This document shows, piece by piece, positions 8,605 through 15,024 of a DNA stretch of 17,837 bases. Positions within the stretch are counted from its first letter, which is position 1. Each line of letters starts with the position of its first letter. Source of the DNA: DASRSE01 sp035656655 (lineage in GTDB: Bacteria > Planctomycetota > Planctomycetia > Pirellulales > DASRSE01); NCBI GenBank assembly GCA_035656655.1, contig DASRSE010000201.1:1-17837 (forward strand), read 5' to 3'. Under the pieces are notes generated by a model. It was not told where the DNA came from. It saw only the letters and a list, made by a program, of their open reading frames with translations, and did no database searches. The position numbers were made by a program, and so were the translations under genes.

Positions 8605-8653
8605 GCGCTTAGCCGCTGGCCGACGCGGACTCCGCCGCGCGAAGCCGCCCGGT

Positions 8654-9211
8654 TCAAGCCAAGTCGAGGAGCAGTTCCAGATAGCTCCGCCGCTCTTCGC
8701 CGCTCAATTGCAGCCTGGCGACGAGATCCGAGAGACACGCTTGCGCGGCGGCCAGGTTTGACTCGTCGGCCACCAGTTCCAGCTCGACGAACGTGCCGAG
8801 TCCTTCGACCTCGTCCCAAGCGAGTTCGACCGGCCAGCCTGCGAACGAAAAGCGGGCGGTGCGGCGGTGTTTTGTAACGACTCCCACCGCGTGAAAACCG
8901 AGCGCCGTCAACATTTCTTCCCATTGGCTGGCCGAATCGGCCCCTGCCGCCAGTGGCAATTCCAACTCGCGGCGGGTTTTGGTCGAACGATCGATCTTCG
9001 GCCCCTTATACGTCAGCCGGTTCTGGTCTCCGACCTGCCGCAACCGCAAAGCCTCGTCGGTCCGAGCAAAATCGCGGGCGGGGTGGGCAAAGTAGCGATC
9101 CGTCTGCTGGACCGGCGCGGAGGACAAGGGGTCGATCTCGAGTTCGGCCAACCGGCCAAGCAAGCTCGACGGCTCGACCAGGCGAAATTTTCGCTCGACC
9201 TCATATTGCAT
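8654..9211 (-). CDS. CYTH domain protein (class IV adenylate cyclase / triphosphatase-like)
   Basis: 185 residues from ATG 9211. The start MQYEVERKF puts the diagnostic ExExK signature (E4, E6, K8) at the N-terminus as usual; an in-frame ATG at 9253 would add 14 residues ahead of it and is less likely. Other conserved charged strands of the triphosphate tunnel are visible: TDEALRLRQVGDQNRLTYKGP (51-71), TRRELELPL (E82, E84), VVTKHRRTARFSF (111-123), VELAWDEVEGLGTFVELEL (128-146). CYTH enzymes bind a triphosphate and divalent metals in a beta-tunnel; members include CyaB adenylate cyclase, thiamine triphosphatase and inorganic tripolyphosphatase, and sequence alone does not decide among them. 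It is divergent from the secreted repeat protein gene and upstream of the sigma-54 activator. Confidence 0.9.
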   Translation of the reverse strand: MQYEVERKFRLVEPSSLLGRLAELEIDPLSSAPVQQTDRYFAHPARDFARTDEALRLRQVGDQNRLTYKGPKIDRSTKTRRELELPLAAGADSASQWEEMLTALGFHAVGVVTKHRRTARFSFAGWPVELAWDEVEGLGTFVELELVADESNLAAAQACLSDLVARLQLSGEERRSYLELLLDLA

Positions 9212-9480
9212 AGCTGGCGGCTCCGGTTTTAGGCATTTCCGTGCGAAGGCCAATTCGGACTCGCGCGCCGCGCCCTGCTGGGAAAGGGGCTGGGGCGGAA
9301 AATGGCGAACTGGGCGACTGAGGGTCGCGGCTAAAAGGGCAAATTGACCGACTTGAGGCCCATTTCACGATTTCGCCAAAACCGATTGTAACAATTCGTG
9401 CGGGATTCCGCTGAGCATGCTGTAGGGACGACCAACCACCCCAAAATCTCAATATTCTCTCCCAGAAAGCAGTGTGCATC

Positions 9481-10554
9481 ATGAACAAGTTTTTTCACCA
9501 AGTTGTCGCGGTTTTAGCCCTGACTTTGATCGTTTTGGCCGGTTCGGCTGAAGCGGGCAAGTCGGGTGGCGGTTTTCGTGGCGGCTCATCCGGCGGTTCT
9601 TTCGGCGGCGGAAACATGATGCATCAGCAACAGTCGATGCAGTCAAATTTCCAGAGCCACAACACCATGGGCAGCATGAACAACATGACGCACCAACAGC
9701 CGGCGATGCAATCGAATTTCCAGAGCCACAACACCATGGGCAGCATGAACAACATGACGCACCAACAGCCGTCGATGCAGCAAAACATGGTCAACCGCCC
9801 GGTCAACACCGGCATCATGAACAATGGCGGCAGCCAGAAGGTCGTCAACCTCCAGCAGCACCAACCCAACATGATTAACCACCCGGCCAACACCGGCATC
9901 ATGAACAACGGCGGCCAGAAGGTCGTCAACCTCCAGCAGCACCAACCCAACATGATCAATCACCCGGCTAACACCGGCATCATGAATAACGGCGGCCAGA
10001 AGGTCGTCAACCTCCAGCAGCACCAAGGCAACATGATTAACCACCCGATGAACACGGGCATGATGAACAACGGCAGCCACAAGATCGTCAGCCTCCAATC
10101 GAACATGGCAAAAGGCAACTTCGTGAAAGAGTTCTGCAAGACGAACCTGTGCAAGAAAGAATGCAAGCCGTGCTGGTGGAACTTCGGGTACTACAACAAC
10201 CTGTCCAACTGCTGCAACAGCGATCCTTGGTGGTACTCGTTCCAACCGGAAGAAGTCGAAGTGGTCGTCGATCAGCCGGTGGTGGTCGAACAACCGGCTA
10301 GCCAAGAAGTCGTCGGACAGCCGATGCCTGGCCAACAAGGGGTGGACCCGAACGGAATGCCGGGAGTGGACCCGAACGGAATTCAAGGGATCGACCCGAA
10401 TGGACAACCGATGAATGGCCAAGAGGTGGTCGGACAGCCGATCCAAGGTCAAAACCAAGTCGGCCAAACCGAAGTCAACGGTCAAAACGGCGATCCGAAC
10501 GCGGCCGAACAAGCCCTCCAAGGCCTGAGCGAAGACCCGCAAACCGCCGAATAA
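9481..10554 (+). CDS. Secreted Met/Asn/Gln-rich repeat protein with Cys/Trp cluster
   Basis: 357 residues from ATG 9481 (a GTG at 9472 is also in frame). Unrecognised family. Residues 1-25 form a clear Sec signal peptide (hydrophobic 8-20, probable cleavage after AEA at 25). Then come a Gly/Ser-rich stretch (28-44), two 23-residue repeats (49-71, 72-94; core MQSNFQSHNTMGSMNNMTH), four repeats of about 27 residues (102-129, 130-156, 157-183, 184-210; core NTGIMNNGGQKVVNLQQHQ), a cysteine/tryptophan-rich block (219-251) with C219, C224, C228, C231, C244, C245 and two WW pairs, an acidic/Val segment (257-270), and three (V/I)DPNG octamers (288-310). The tail is Gln/Gly-rich and acidic. It is probably extracellular or envelope-located; the Met/His/Cys content allows metal binding, but that is inference. 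Monocistronic: divergent CYTH gene upstream, terminator downstream. Confidence 0.88.
   Translation: MNKFFHQVVAVLALTLIVLAGSAEAGKSGGGFRGGSSGGSFGGGNMMHQQQSMQSNFQSHNTMGSMNNMTHQQPAMQSNFQSHNTMGSMNNMTHQQPSMQQNMVNRPVNTGIMNNGGSQKVVNLQQHQPNMINHPANTGIMNNGGQKVVNLQQHQPNMINHPANTGIMNNGGQKVVNLQQHQGNMINHPMNTGMMNNGSHKIVSLQSNMAKGNFVKEFCKTNLCKKECKPCWWNFGYYNNLSNCCNSDPWWYSFQPEEVEVVVDQPVVVEQPASQEVVGQPMPGQQGVDPNGMPGVDPNGIQGIDPNGQPMNGQEVVGQPIQGQNQVGQTEVNGQNGDPNAAEQALQGLSEDPQTAE
9625..9762 (+). repeat. Two tandem 69-bp coding repeats
   Basis: Units 9625-9693 and 9694-9762 encode 23 residues each with the core MQSNFQSHNTMGSMNNMTH. The last 45 or so bases are identical between copies, while differences cluster at the unit start. 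A partial third copy (QQPSMQ) follows directly. Confidence 0.9.
9784..10110 (+). repeat. Four tandem coding repeats of about 81 bp
   Basis: Units at 9784-9867 (84 bp, one extra Ser codon), 9868-9948, 9949-10029 and 10030-10110. Units two and three differ by four synonymous changes plus one last-codon change (Pro to Gly). The first and fourth are more diverged, the usual pattern for the edges of an expanding array. Confidence 0.92.
10342..10410 (+). repeat. Three tandem 24-bp coding repeats, (V/I)DPNGxxG
   Basis: Three octapeptide units starting at residues 288, 296 and 304 (VDPNGMPG, VDPNGIQG, IDPNGQPM). They sit between two copies of QEVVGQP (residues 275-281 and 314-320), so the C-terminal region is itself built of duplications. 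Confidence 0.85.
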
Positions 10555-10606
10555 GCCACTGCGAATAAGCCACCGCCGACAGGATGCCGGCAACCGCCCA
10601 ACCGCA

Positions 10607-10643
10607 AGAAAGCCCTGTCGCAAGACCAGGGCTTTCTGTTTTT
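10607..10643 (+). terminator. Rho-independent terminator after the repeat protein gene
   Basis: A perfect 11-bp stem, AGAAAGCCCTG (10607-10617) with CAGGGCTTTCT (10627-10637), closes a 9-base loop and is followed by GTTTTT (10638-10643). It lies 52 bases after the stop codon at 10554. This is the clearest intrinsic terminator in the window. Confidence 0.93.
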
Positions 10644-11003
10644 CCAGACTGAATTTCCCTTGGATCTCCAATTCAAAACCGAGCCTTGTCGATCTCCATG
10701 GTTTCTCGTCCTGCTCCGCCCATTGCGCGAATCCGCACTGTCCGCGTCATCGCTGCGGCATCACTCCACGCTCCTCTTGGCCCGCGCCTCCAAGGAGCCT
10801 CTGCATCAACGCTGACCCGACCACGGTCGTCGCAGCATGTTGGGCATGTCCGAATCCGATTCATACGCTGCCAACGTCACCAGCGTCGCCTTCCGTCTGC
10901 CGCGCTAGCGGGCAAGGCACGACCGATGGTACGATGCGCAGCGGCCGCTGCGCATTCGACCGGCAGGCAGCTCGTTCTCATGTTTTCACGGAGGCCAGAC
11001 ACG
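10644..11003. other. Non-coding gap before the Nudix gene
   Basis: 360 bases with no gene I can support. Frames run through it on both strands, including an upstream extension of the Nudix frame to 10686, but their translations are Arg/Ala/Pro-rich with no motif. The only clear structure is the palindrome at 10934-10955. Promoter hexamers were not convincing. Confidence 0.5.
10934..10955. promoter_or_regulatory. Perfect 22-bp palindrome upstream of the Nudix gene
   Basis: The half-site ATGCGCAGCGG (10934-10944) is followed directly by its exact reverse complement (10945-10955), ending 48 bases before the Nudix start. It could be an operator for a dimeric regulator or a hairpin in the 5' leader. 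It has no T-run, so it is not an intrinsic terminator. Confidence 0.5.
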
Positions 11004-11546
11004 ATGCCCGAGAATGTTCCTCCGGACGAAGAACTGCTGCTGCGGGCGCGCCGGTTTCAGGTCGTGCGGCGGTATGAAACGCTGCCCGATGGTTCGCGTC
11101 ACCCGCGCGAGACGGTGCAGCATCCTGGCGCGGTGGTGATTTTGCCGCTGGTGGCGGAAGATCGCGTCTGTTTGATCCACAATTATCGGATTGCCGTGAA
11201 GCAGAAGCTGATCGAACTGCCGGCCGGAACCCTCGAGCCGGGCGAAGACCCTGCCGTCACGGCGGCGCGCGAGCTGAGCGAAGAGACCGGCTTTCGCGCC
11301 GAGCGCATCCGGTTGTTGCACGAATTCTACATGTCGCCCGGCATTCTCAACGAACGGATGCGCCTGTTTTTGGCGACCGGCTTGACCGCCGGAGAAACGG
11401 CCCGCGAAGCCGGCGAACAGATCGACAATTGGATCGTGTCTTGGAGCGACGCGCTGGCGATGGTCGACGACGGCCGCATTCAAGACGCGAAGACGATCGC
11501 CGGATTGCTATTCTACGACCGACTCCGCCAAGCGGGTCGCGGTTGA
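11004..11546 (+). CDS. Nudix hydrolase, ADP-ribose pyrophosphatase-like
   Basis: 180 residues from ATG 11004, preceded by CGGAGG at 10989-10994; an in-frame ATG at 10980 would add eight residues but lies before this ribosome binding site. The Nudix box is complete and canonical at residues 75-97: G75, E81, then REL (89-91), EE (93-94) and GF (96-97). Upstream is VILPLVAEDRVCLIHNYRIAVKQKLIELPAG, typical of the ADP-ribose/ADP-sugar pyrophosphatase group (NudF-like), which cleaves ADP-ribose to AMP and ribose 5-phosphate with Mg2+. The segment FYMSPGILNERMRLFLATGL (108-127), downstream of the box with a proline, also fits ADP-ribose pyrophosphatases. Exact substrate is inferred. Its stop overlaps the 3' end of the convergent hydroxylase gene by 39 bases. 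Confidence 0.94.
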   Translation: MPENVPPDEELLLRARRFQVVRRYETLPDGSRHPRETVQHPGAVVILPLVAEDRVCLIHNYRIAVKQKLIELPAGTLEPGEDPAVTAARELSEETGFRAERIRLLHEFYMSPGILNERMRLFLATGLTAGETAREAGEQIDNWIVSWSDALAMVDDGRIQDAKTIAGLLFYDRLRQAGRG

Positions 11547-12500
11547 GGACGAACCATTCTCCCTCAAATCGCCATGCGATTCAGACCAGTCGCACGCCTG
11601 CGCAGCCGGCTGGCCATCCCAGGCGCGCGGCAAAGGGGGCGCAGTTGCGGCAGCGCCGCAATCGTTCCGCATGGGCGCCGCGACGAGCGCCTCGGCGGCC
11701 ACCGATCCGGCCGCGGCCCGCTCCGCGCGCCGCTGCGGCAAGAAGGGATGCGCCAATTGGAGGAAATAGTTTTGCGCGATCGGCTCGCGCAGGCCGAAGC
11801 TTTCTGGTTCGTGGTCCGGGCAACGATACGTGCCGAACAGCCAATCCATCAGCGGTGAGATGTTCGCATAGTTGCCGGCGTCGCGGTCGCGGTCGTGGTG
11901 CCAATGGTGCAATTCCGGCGCGCCAATCAGGATCCGCAACGGTCCAATTGGTAATCGCACATTGGAATGAATGTAAATGGCCCAGATGCCGCGAAACGCG
12001 ATCAGGCCGGCCAACGTCTCGAGCGGAAAGCCGAGCAAAAAGGCAGGCAGATTGATCAGCCCCATCGTGTAAATTGTGTCGACCGGGTGCTCGCGATGGG
12101 CAGCCAACCAATCAAGATGTTCGGCCGTGTGGTGAATCGCATGAAATCGCCACAGCCATCCGACCCGATGTTGGAGCCGGTGTCCCCAATAGATGAAAAA
12201 GTCGCTCAGAAAAACGACCTCGATCGCCTGCAACCACCAAGCTTGTTGGCCGACCGCCGTGCGCCAGCCGGAAGGAATCCAGTTTTGCAACCAACCCTCG
12301 GCCAGACTTAGCACGAAATAGACCGCCCCGCTAAACAGCAAGTATTGGCCGATAAAAAAACAGAGATCGGTCCCCCAGTGCGGACGAAAGAACTTGCCGC
12401 CGGGCTTCGCCGGAAAGGCCAATTCCAACGGCCGAAAGACCAGACAGAGAAACAGAAAGCTCGCCCCGCACGACAACAGCAGGCTGACAACGAAATTCAT
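11508..12500 (-). CDS. Fatty acid hydroxylase / sterol desaturase family membrane protein
   Basis: 330 residues from ATG 12500, with GAGGA about five bases upstream. It is an integral membrane di-iron enzyme of the fatty acid hydroxylase superfamily. Hydrophobic segments are seen near 3-27, 46-65, 86-105 and 145-175. The histidine boxes are HRLQH (107-111), HAIHH (120-124) with H127, H135 and H138 nearby, H178, and HHWHH (198-202). These bind the two irons that activate oxygen for hydroxylation or desaturation of lipids. The substrate (sterol, hopanoid, fatty acid or carotenoid) cannot be told. After about residue 255 the sequence becomes Ala/Arg/Ser-rich with no family resemblance; this tail runs into the convergent Nudix gene and may be a read-on from a lost earlier stop. 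The start overlaps the upstream gene by ATGA, implying translational coupling. Confidence 0.92.
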   Translation of the reverse strand: MNFVVSLLLSCGASFLFLCLVFRPLELAFPAKPGGKFFRPHWGTDLCFFIGQYLLFSGAVYFVLSLAEGWLQNWIPSGWRTAVGQQAWWLQAIEVVFLSDFFIYWGHRLQHRVGWLWRFHAIHHTAEHLDWLAAHREHPVDTIYTMGLINLPAFLLGFPLETLAGLIAFRGIWAIYIHSNVRLPIGPLRILIGAPELHHWHHDRDRDAGNYANISPLMDWLFGTYRCPDHEPESFGLREPIAQNYFLQLAHPFLPQRRAERAAAGSVAAEALVAAPMRNDCGAAATAPPLPRAWDGQPAAQACDWSESHGDLRENGSSSTATRLAESVVE

Positions 12501-13135
12501 GGCTTCCTCGGTTTCTGCGAGGCGGGCTGCGCCGTTTGCGTTTGCGACGGTCCAGAGGGGCCGGTCGCGGGGGTAAAGATCGCGCCCGACTTCGAGCCGG
12601 AAAAGAAAATACTCGGCGGCTTTTGCGGCCCGGCGCTCGAACTGGTCGAGCTCGAGGGCGGGATCGCGGTCCGGCTCGACGAAGCGACCGGCGATTTTCC
12701 TCCGCGCGCCGGCGCGACGAGCGTCGGGCTCGCCGCGCTGCGACCAGGCCACCATTGAACACCGCTGGGCCATGTCGGCCGCATCGGCGTCGTCCAAGAG
12801 CGTGCGGAAGAAGTTTGGTCACGCGCACTGCCGGCGCCGTTTGCGGCGCTCGCCGCAGGCTGCGGAAATGCGGCGGCTGGAATCGCCGGCGAGAGCGACT
12901 TCGAGCTATACATCAGCGACGGCTTCAGGGCCACATCCGCCGCGGCGGTCGGGCCCGAGGGAACAATCGCCCCCGACTTTGAACTTGGCAAGAGGACCGC
13001 TTTGCTCGGCGCGGCGGCGCTGGCTTCGGCCGCGAAAAAGACGCGGCCCCCGGCGCGCCAATAGACATAACCGGCCATTAAGCCGAAGGAAAAACAAGCC
13101 ACCCCGATCTTGGCGAAAGCAGGTTTGAGTTTCAT
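12497..13135 (-). CDS. Membrane-anchored small protein with repeated SSKSGAI motif
   Basis: 212 residues from ATG 13135. Function unknown. Residues 1-30 are a basic start (MKLKPAFAK) plus a hydrophobic helix (about 9-27), read as a signal anchor. The remainder is Ser/Pro/Ala-rich and likely disordered, with three spaced copies of a short motif: LLPSSKSGAIVP (48-59), LMYSSKSLSP (74-83) and FFSGSKSGAIFTP (177-189). From memory, similar 'SKS' motifs with an N-terminal anchor occur in planctomycete hypothetical proteins; I cannot confirm this here. The middle (about 105-170) is low-complexity and is the least certain part. The stop codon overlaps the hydroxylase start (ATGA), which supports both being genes and their co-expression. 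Confidence 0.7.
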   Translation of the reverse strand: MKLKPAFAKIGVACFSFGLMAGYVYWRAGGRVFFAAEASAAAPSKAVLLPSSKSGAIVPSGPTAAADVALKPSLMYSSKSLSPAIPAAAFPQPAASAANGAGSARDQTSSARSWTTPMRPTWPSGVQWWPGRSAASPTLVAPARGGKSPVASSSRTAIPPSSSTSSSAGPQKPPSIFFSGSKSGAIFTPATGPSGPSQTQTAQPASQKPRKP

Positions 13136-13233
13136 GCCCGCATTGTACTTTCATTGCGCCAATGCCCAAGTAACCGATTTGTAACAGCGACATCCGGCCG
13201 GCGGCGATTGGCGCGAGTACCGCGGGCGGGGCA

Positions 13234-13251
13234 CGATTTTGGCGAAAATCG
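13234..13251. repeat. Short hairpin downstream of the methyltransferase
   Basis: Arms CGATTTT (13234-13240) and AAAATCG (13245-13251) around GGCG, 14 bases past the methyltransferase stop on the minus strand. It is AT-rich and lacks a following T-run, so it is at best a weak terminator or an operator near the next gene. Confidence 0.3.
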
Positions 13252-13264
13252 GGCGGAACGAGAC

Positions 13265-14005
13265 TTATTTTCGGGCCACGCCGATCAGAACATAGCGCCA
13301 GCTTGGCGGCACGACCTTGTCGACCAAGCGATCTATCCGCCCCAGCGCGGTTCGTTGCGCCGCCGTGCGGCCAAAGCACCCGAGAAAGCCGACGGTTTTG
13401 TAGCGGAACTCACGAAAGACCGATAGATAGTCGTGCATCTCGCGAATGGTCACGTACCGCCACGCGGTCCCCCACCGCACCCACCGTCGCCGGCTAAACC
13501 GGTGCAGCGGAGAAGCCGCCAAGTTCTCGGCGAACCACAATTCACCCCCCGGCTTGAGCGCCTTGTAAATCTGTTGAATCGCCTGCGCCTGACGCTCCGG
13601 ATGGTTGTCGCGGCCGACTCCGCCCAGGATCGATTTGAACAGCACCACGTCGAACGCTTCCGCAAAAGGAATGTCGAGCGCGTTGAGTTGCTGGTACTGA
13701 ATCTGCGCGGAAACCTCATAGTGTTGGTGTTTTTCGATCACGGCCGGCGGCGGTTGCGCGATGTCGGTGCATAGCACGCTCAAGCCTTGCGTGGCGGCCC
13801 AGAGCGACAACCCGCCGTTGCCACAGCCGATTTCCAGCGCTCGGCTTCCAGCCAGACTCAACTGCGTCTGGGCGAGCCAATAGCTCAAGGCCTGGGACCA
13901 GTTGGGAACATCCCATTCGATCATCTCGGTCAGCGCCGGAGTGGATTTCACGCCTTCGATCCTGCGGAAGAAAGTTGCTCGGCAAAACTCGGCCGTCCCG
14001 ATCAT
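13265..14005 (-). CDS. Class I SAM-dependent methyltransferase
   Basis: 246 residues from ATG 14005. No signal peptide, so cytoplasmic. Motif I is ALEIGCGNGGLSLWA (56-70), followed by the acidic residue in VLCTDIAQ (D81), then LNALDIPFAEAFDVVLFKSILGG (108-129) as motifs II-IV, and IYKALKPGGELWFAENL (146-162) as the post-motif strand typical of Methyltransf_11/25 enzymes. The N-terminal segment MIEWDVPNWSQALSYWL is well structured but does not name a substrate. The C-terminal part (160-240) carries a basic patch (FSRRRWVRW) and probably contacts the substrate. The gene is transcribed towards the SKS-motif gene, 129 bases away on the same strand. The start has no obvious Shine-Dalgarno. The methylated molecule is unknown. 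Confidence 0.88.
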   Translation of the reverse strand: MIGTAEFCRATFFRRIEGVKSTPALTEMIEWDVPNWSQALSYWLAQTQLSLAGSRALEIGCGNGGLSLWAATQGLSVLCTDIAQPPPAVIEKHQHYEVSAQIQYQQLNALDIPFAEAFDVVLFKSILGGVGRDNHPERQAQAIQQIYKALKPGGELWFAENLAASPLHRFSRRRWVRWGTAWRYVTIREMHDYLSVFREFRYKTVGFLGCFGRTAAQRTALGRIDRLVDKVVPPSWRYVLIGVARK

Positions 14006-14179
14006 ACGCGAGCGGAAATCGAGCGACTAGCATCCTGGCTGAATACTTTCAGCGGCGGCGGCTGAAATTGCGCTCGGCCCGATTGGCAATGATCCTATTT
14101 TTGGCTAGGTTGACCGTTTCCGCGAATCACCGCGAACCGCAATCGTATCTGATTCTTTTCATTTGCCTCCGGAGTTTCC

Positions 14180-14662
14180 ATGAACGCGCAAGCTGCGATG
14201 AAGCAATCGATGGACATGGCCGACATGATTTGCCACGGCTACCTCGACGATCTGAGCGACGCCGATCTGATGCGCCGCGCCGCCCCTGGCGTCAACCACA
14301 TTAACTGGCAGATCGGACATCTCATCAGCTCCGAGCACAACTTGGTGGCGAGCCATTTTCCGGACGACATGCCGGCCTTGCCCGCCGGTTTTGCGGAAAA
14401 GTATGCCAAAGAGACCGCCACGTGCGACGATGCCGGCAAGTTCTGCAAAAAGGAGGAGTTGCTGTCCGTGGCCAAAGCGCAGCGGGCCGGCGTGCTCAAA
14501 GCGCTCGCCAAGACGAACGAAGTCGAATTGGACAAACCCAGCGGAATGGAATTTGCGCCGACGATCGGCGCGATCTTCAACCTGATCGGCGGGCATTGGC
14601 TGATGCACTGCGGCCAATGGGTCGTCGTCCGCCGACAACTTGGCCACCAAGCCAAGTTTTAG
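14180..14662 (+). CDS. DinB-like domain protein (four-helix bundle)
   Basis: 160 residues from ATG 14180, with GGAG at 14171-14174. It matches the DinB/YfiT-like fold: a helical bundle with a metal-binding histidine set. Candidates are H47 (NWQIGHLISSEH, also H53) and H139/H143 (NLIGGHWLMHCGQW). Length is that of the family (about 150-170). DinB-like proteins bind a divalent metal; characterised relatives include mycothiol- and bacillithiol-dependent transferases, but most are unassigned. Several Cys (C18, C82, C89, C144) are present. No DNA-damage (LexA) operator was noticed upstream. It stands alone, divergent from the methyltransferase and converging on carB with a repeat cluster between. 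Confidence 0.85.
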   Translation: MNAQAAMKQSMDMADMICHGYLDDLSDADLMRRAAPGVNHINWQIGHLISSEHNLVASHFPDDMPALPAGFAEKYAKETATCDDAGKFCKKEELLSVAKAQRAGVLKALAKTNEVELDKPSGMEFAPTIGAIFNLIGGHWLMHCGQWVVVRRQLGHQAKF

Positions 14663-14685
14663 CTGAGGGGGCAACGCCGCCAATT

Positions 14686-14723
14686 CGTCATTCCCGCGCA
14701 GGCGGGAATCCAGCGGCCAAGCG
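14686..14723 (+). repeat. Dispersed repeat copy 1
   Basis: CGTCATTCCCGCGCAGGCGG onward, ending with CCAGCGGCCAAGCG. The core forms a hairpin of ATTCCCGC with GCGGGAAT. Confidence 0.85.
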
Positions 14724-14730
14724 AAGACTT

Positions 14731-14767
14731 CGTCATTCCCGCGCAGGCGGAATCCAGCGGCCAGGCG
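14731..14767 (+). repeat. Dispersed repeat copy 2
   Basis: Same element and orientation as copy 1, with one G missing from the right arm (GCGGAATCC instead of GCGGGAATCC) and the same type of flank (CGGCCAGGCG). Confidence 0.85.
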
Positions 14768-14781
14768 ACTACGGGCCGCTG

Positions 14782-14826
14782 CCCAGCAGAACGCGCACTG
14801 GATTCCCGCCTGCGCGGGAATGACGA
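14782..14826 (-). repeat. Dispersed repeat copy 3, inverted
   Basis: Reverse orientation. Core ends in GCGGGAATGACGA; the other flank is a different type, CCCAGCAGAACGCGCACTGG, shared with copy 4. Confidence 0.85.
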
Positions 14827-14890
14827 AATACGGGTGCGCCCTTTAAGTCAGGTGGCGCAGGCCAGCAGGTAGGCGAACGCGTGTTGCTTA

Positions 14891-14935
14891 CCCAGCGAAA
14901 CGCGCACTGGATTCCCGCCTGCGCGGGAATGACGG
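14891..14935 (-). repeat. Dispersed repeat copy 4, inverted
   Basis: Reverse orientation with flank CCCAGCGAAACGCGCACTGG, near-identical to copy 3 for about 45 bases. Confidence 0.85.
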
Positions 14936-14969
14936 ATAGAAGAGACTACGCGGATAACATGGTAGTCGT

Positions 14970-14987
14970 CTGCGCGGGAATGACGGA
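14970..14987 (-). repeat. Dispersed repeat, half copy
   Basis: Only the arm CTGCGCGGGAATGACGGA remains, matching the right end of copy 4. The other arm is absent, consistent with a deletion or a partial duplication. Confidence 0.75.
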
Positions 14988-15024
14988 ATCGGGGCCGCGC
15001 CATTTTCGTCCGCCGCGCCAATTC

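Larger units (their letters stand above)
14663..15024. other. Non-coding interval holding a cluster of dispersed inverted repeats
   Basis: The 362 bases between the convergent DinB-like and carB stops hold no supported gene. They carry four full copies and one half copy of a short element whose core is an imperfect palindrome (ATTCCCGCGCAGGCGGGAAT). Copies one and two point one way; three, four and five point the other, so the cluster can also fold into larger structures. Confidence 0.8.

Noticed and set aside
9344..9372. Possible sigma-70 promoter (TTGACC with 17-base spacing) before the repeat protein
   Set aside because: The matching -10 (ACGATT) is too poor to support a call.
10686..11003. 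N-terminal extension of the Nudix protein
   Set aside because: No motif in the extension, and a good ribosome binding site (CGGAGG) precedes the ATG at 11004.
12345..12758. Plus-strand frame of 137 codons opposite the hydroxylase and SKS genes
   Set aside because: Composition mirrors the opposite strand; the ATGA-coupled minus-strand pair explains the region better.
14686..14987. Possible CRISPR array
   Set aside because: Repeats occur in both orientations with irregular spacing and no cas genes nearby; they are palindromic dispersed elements.
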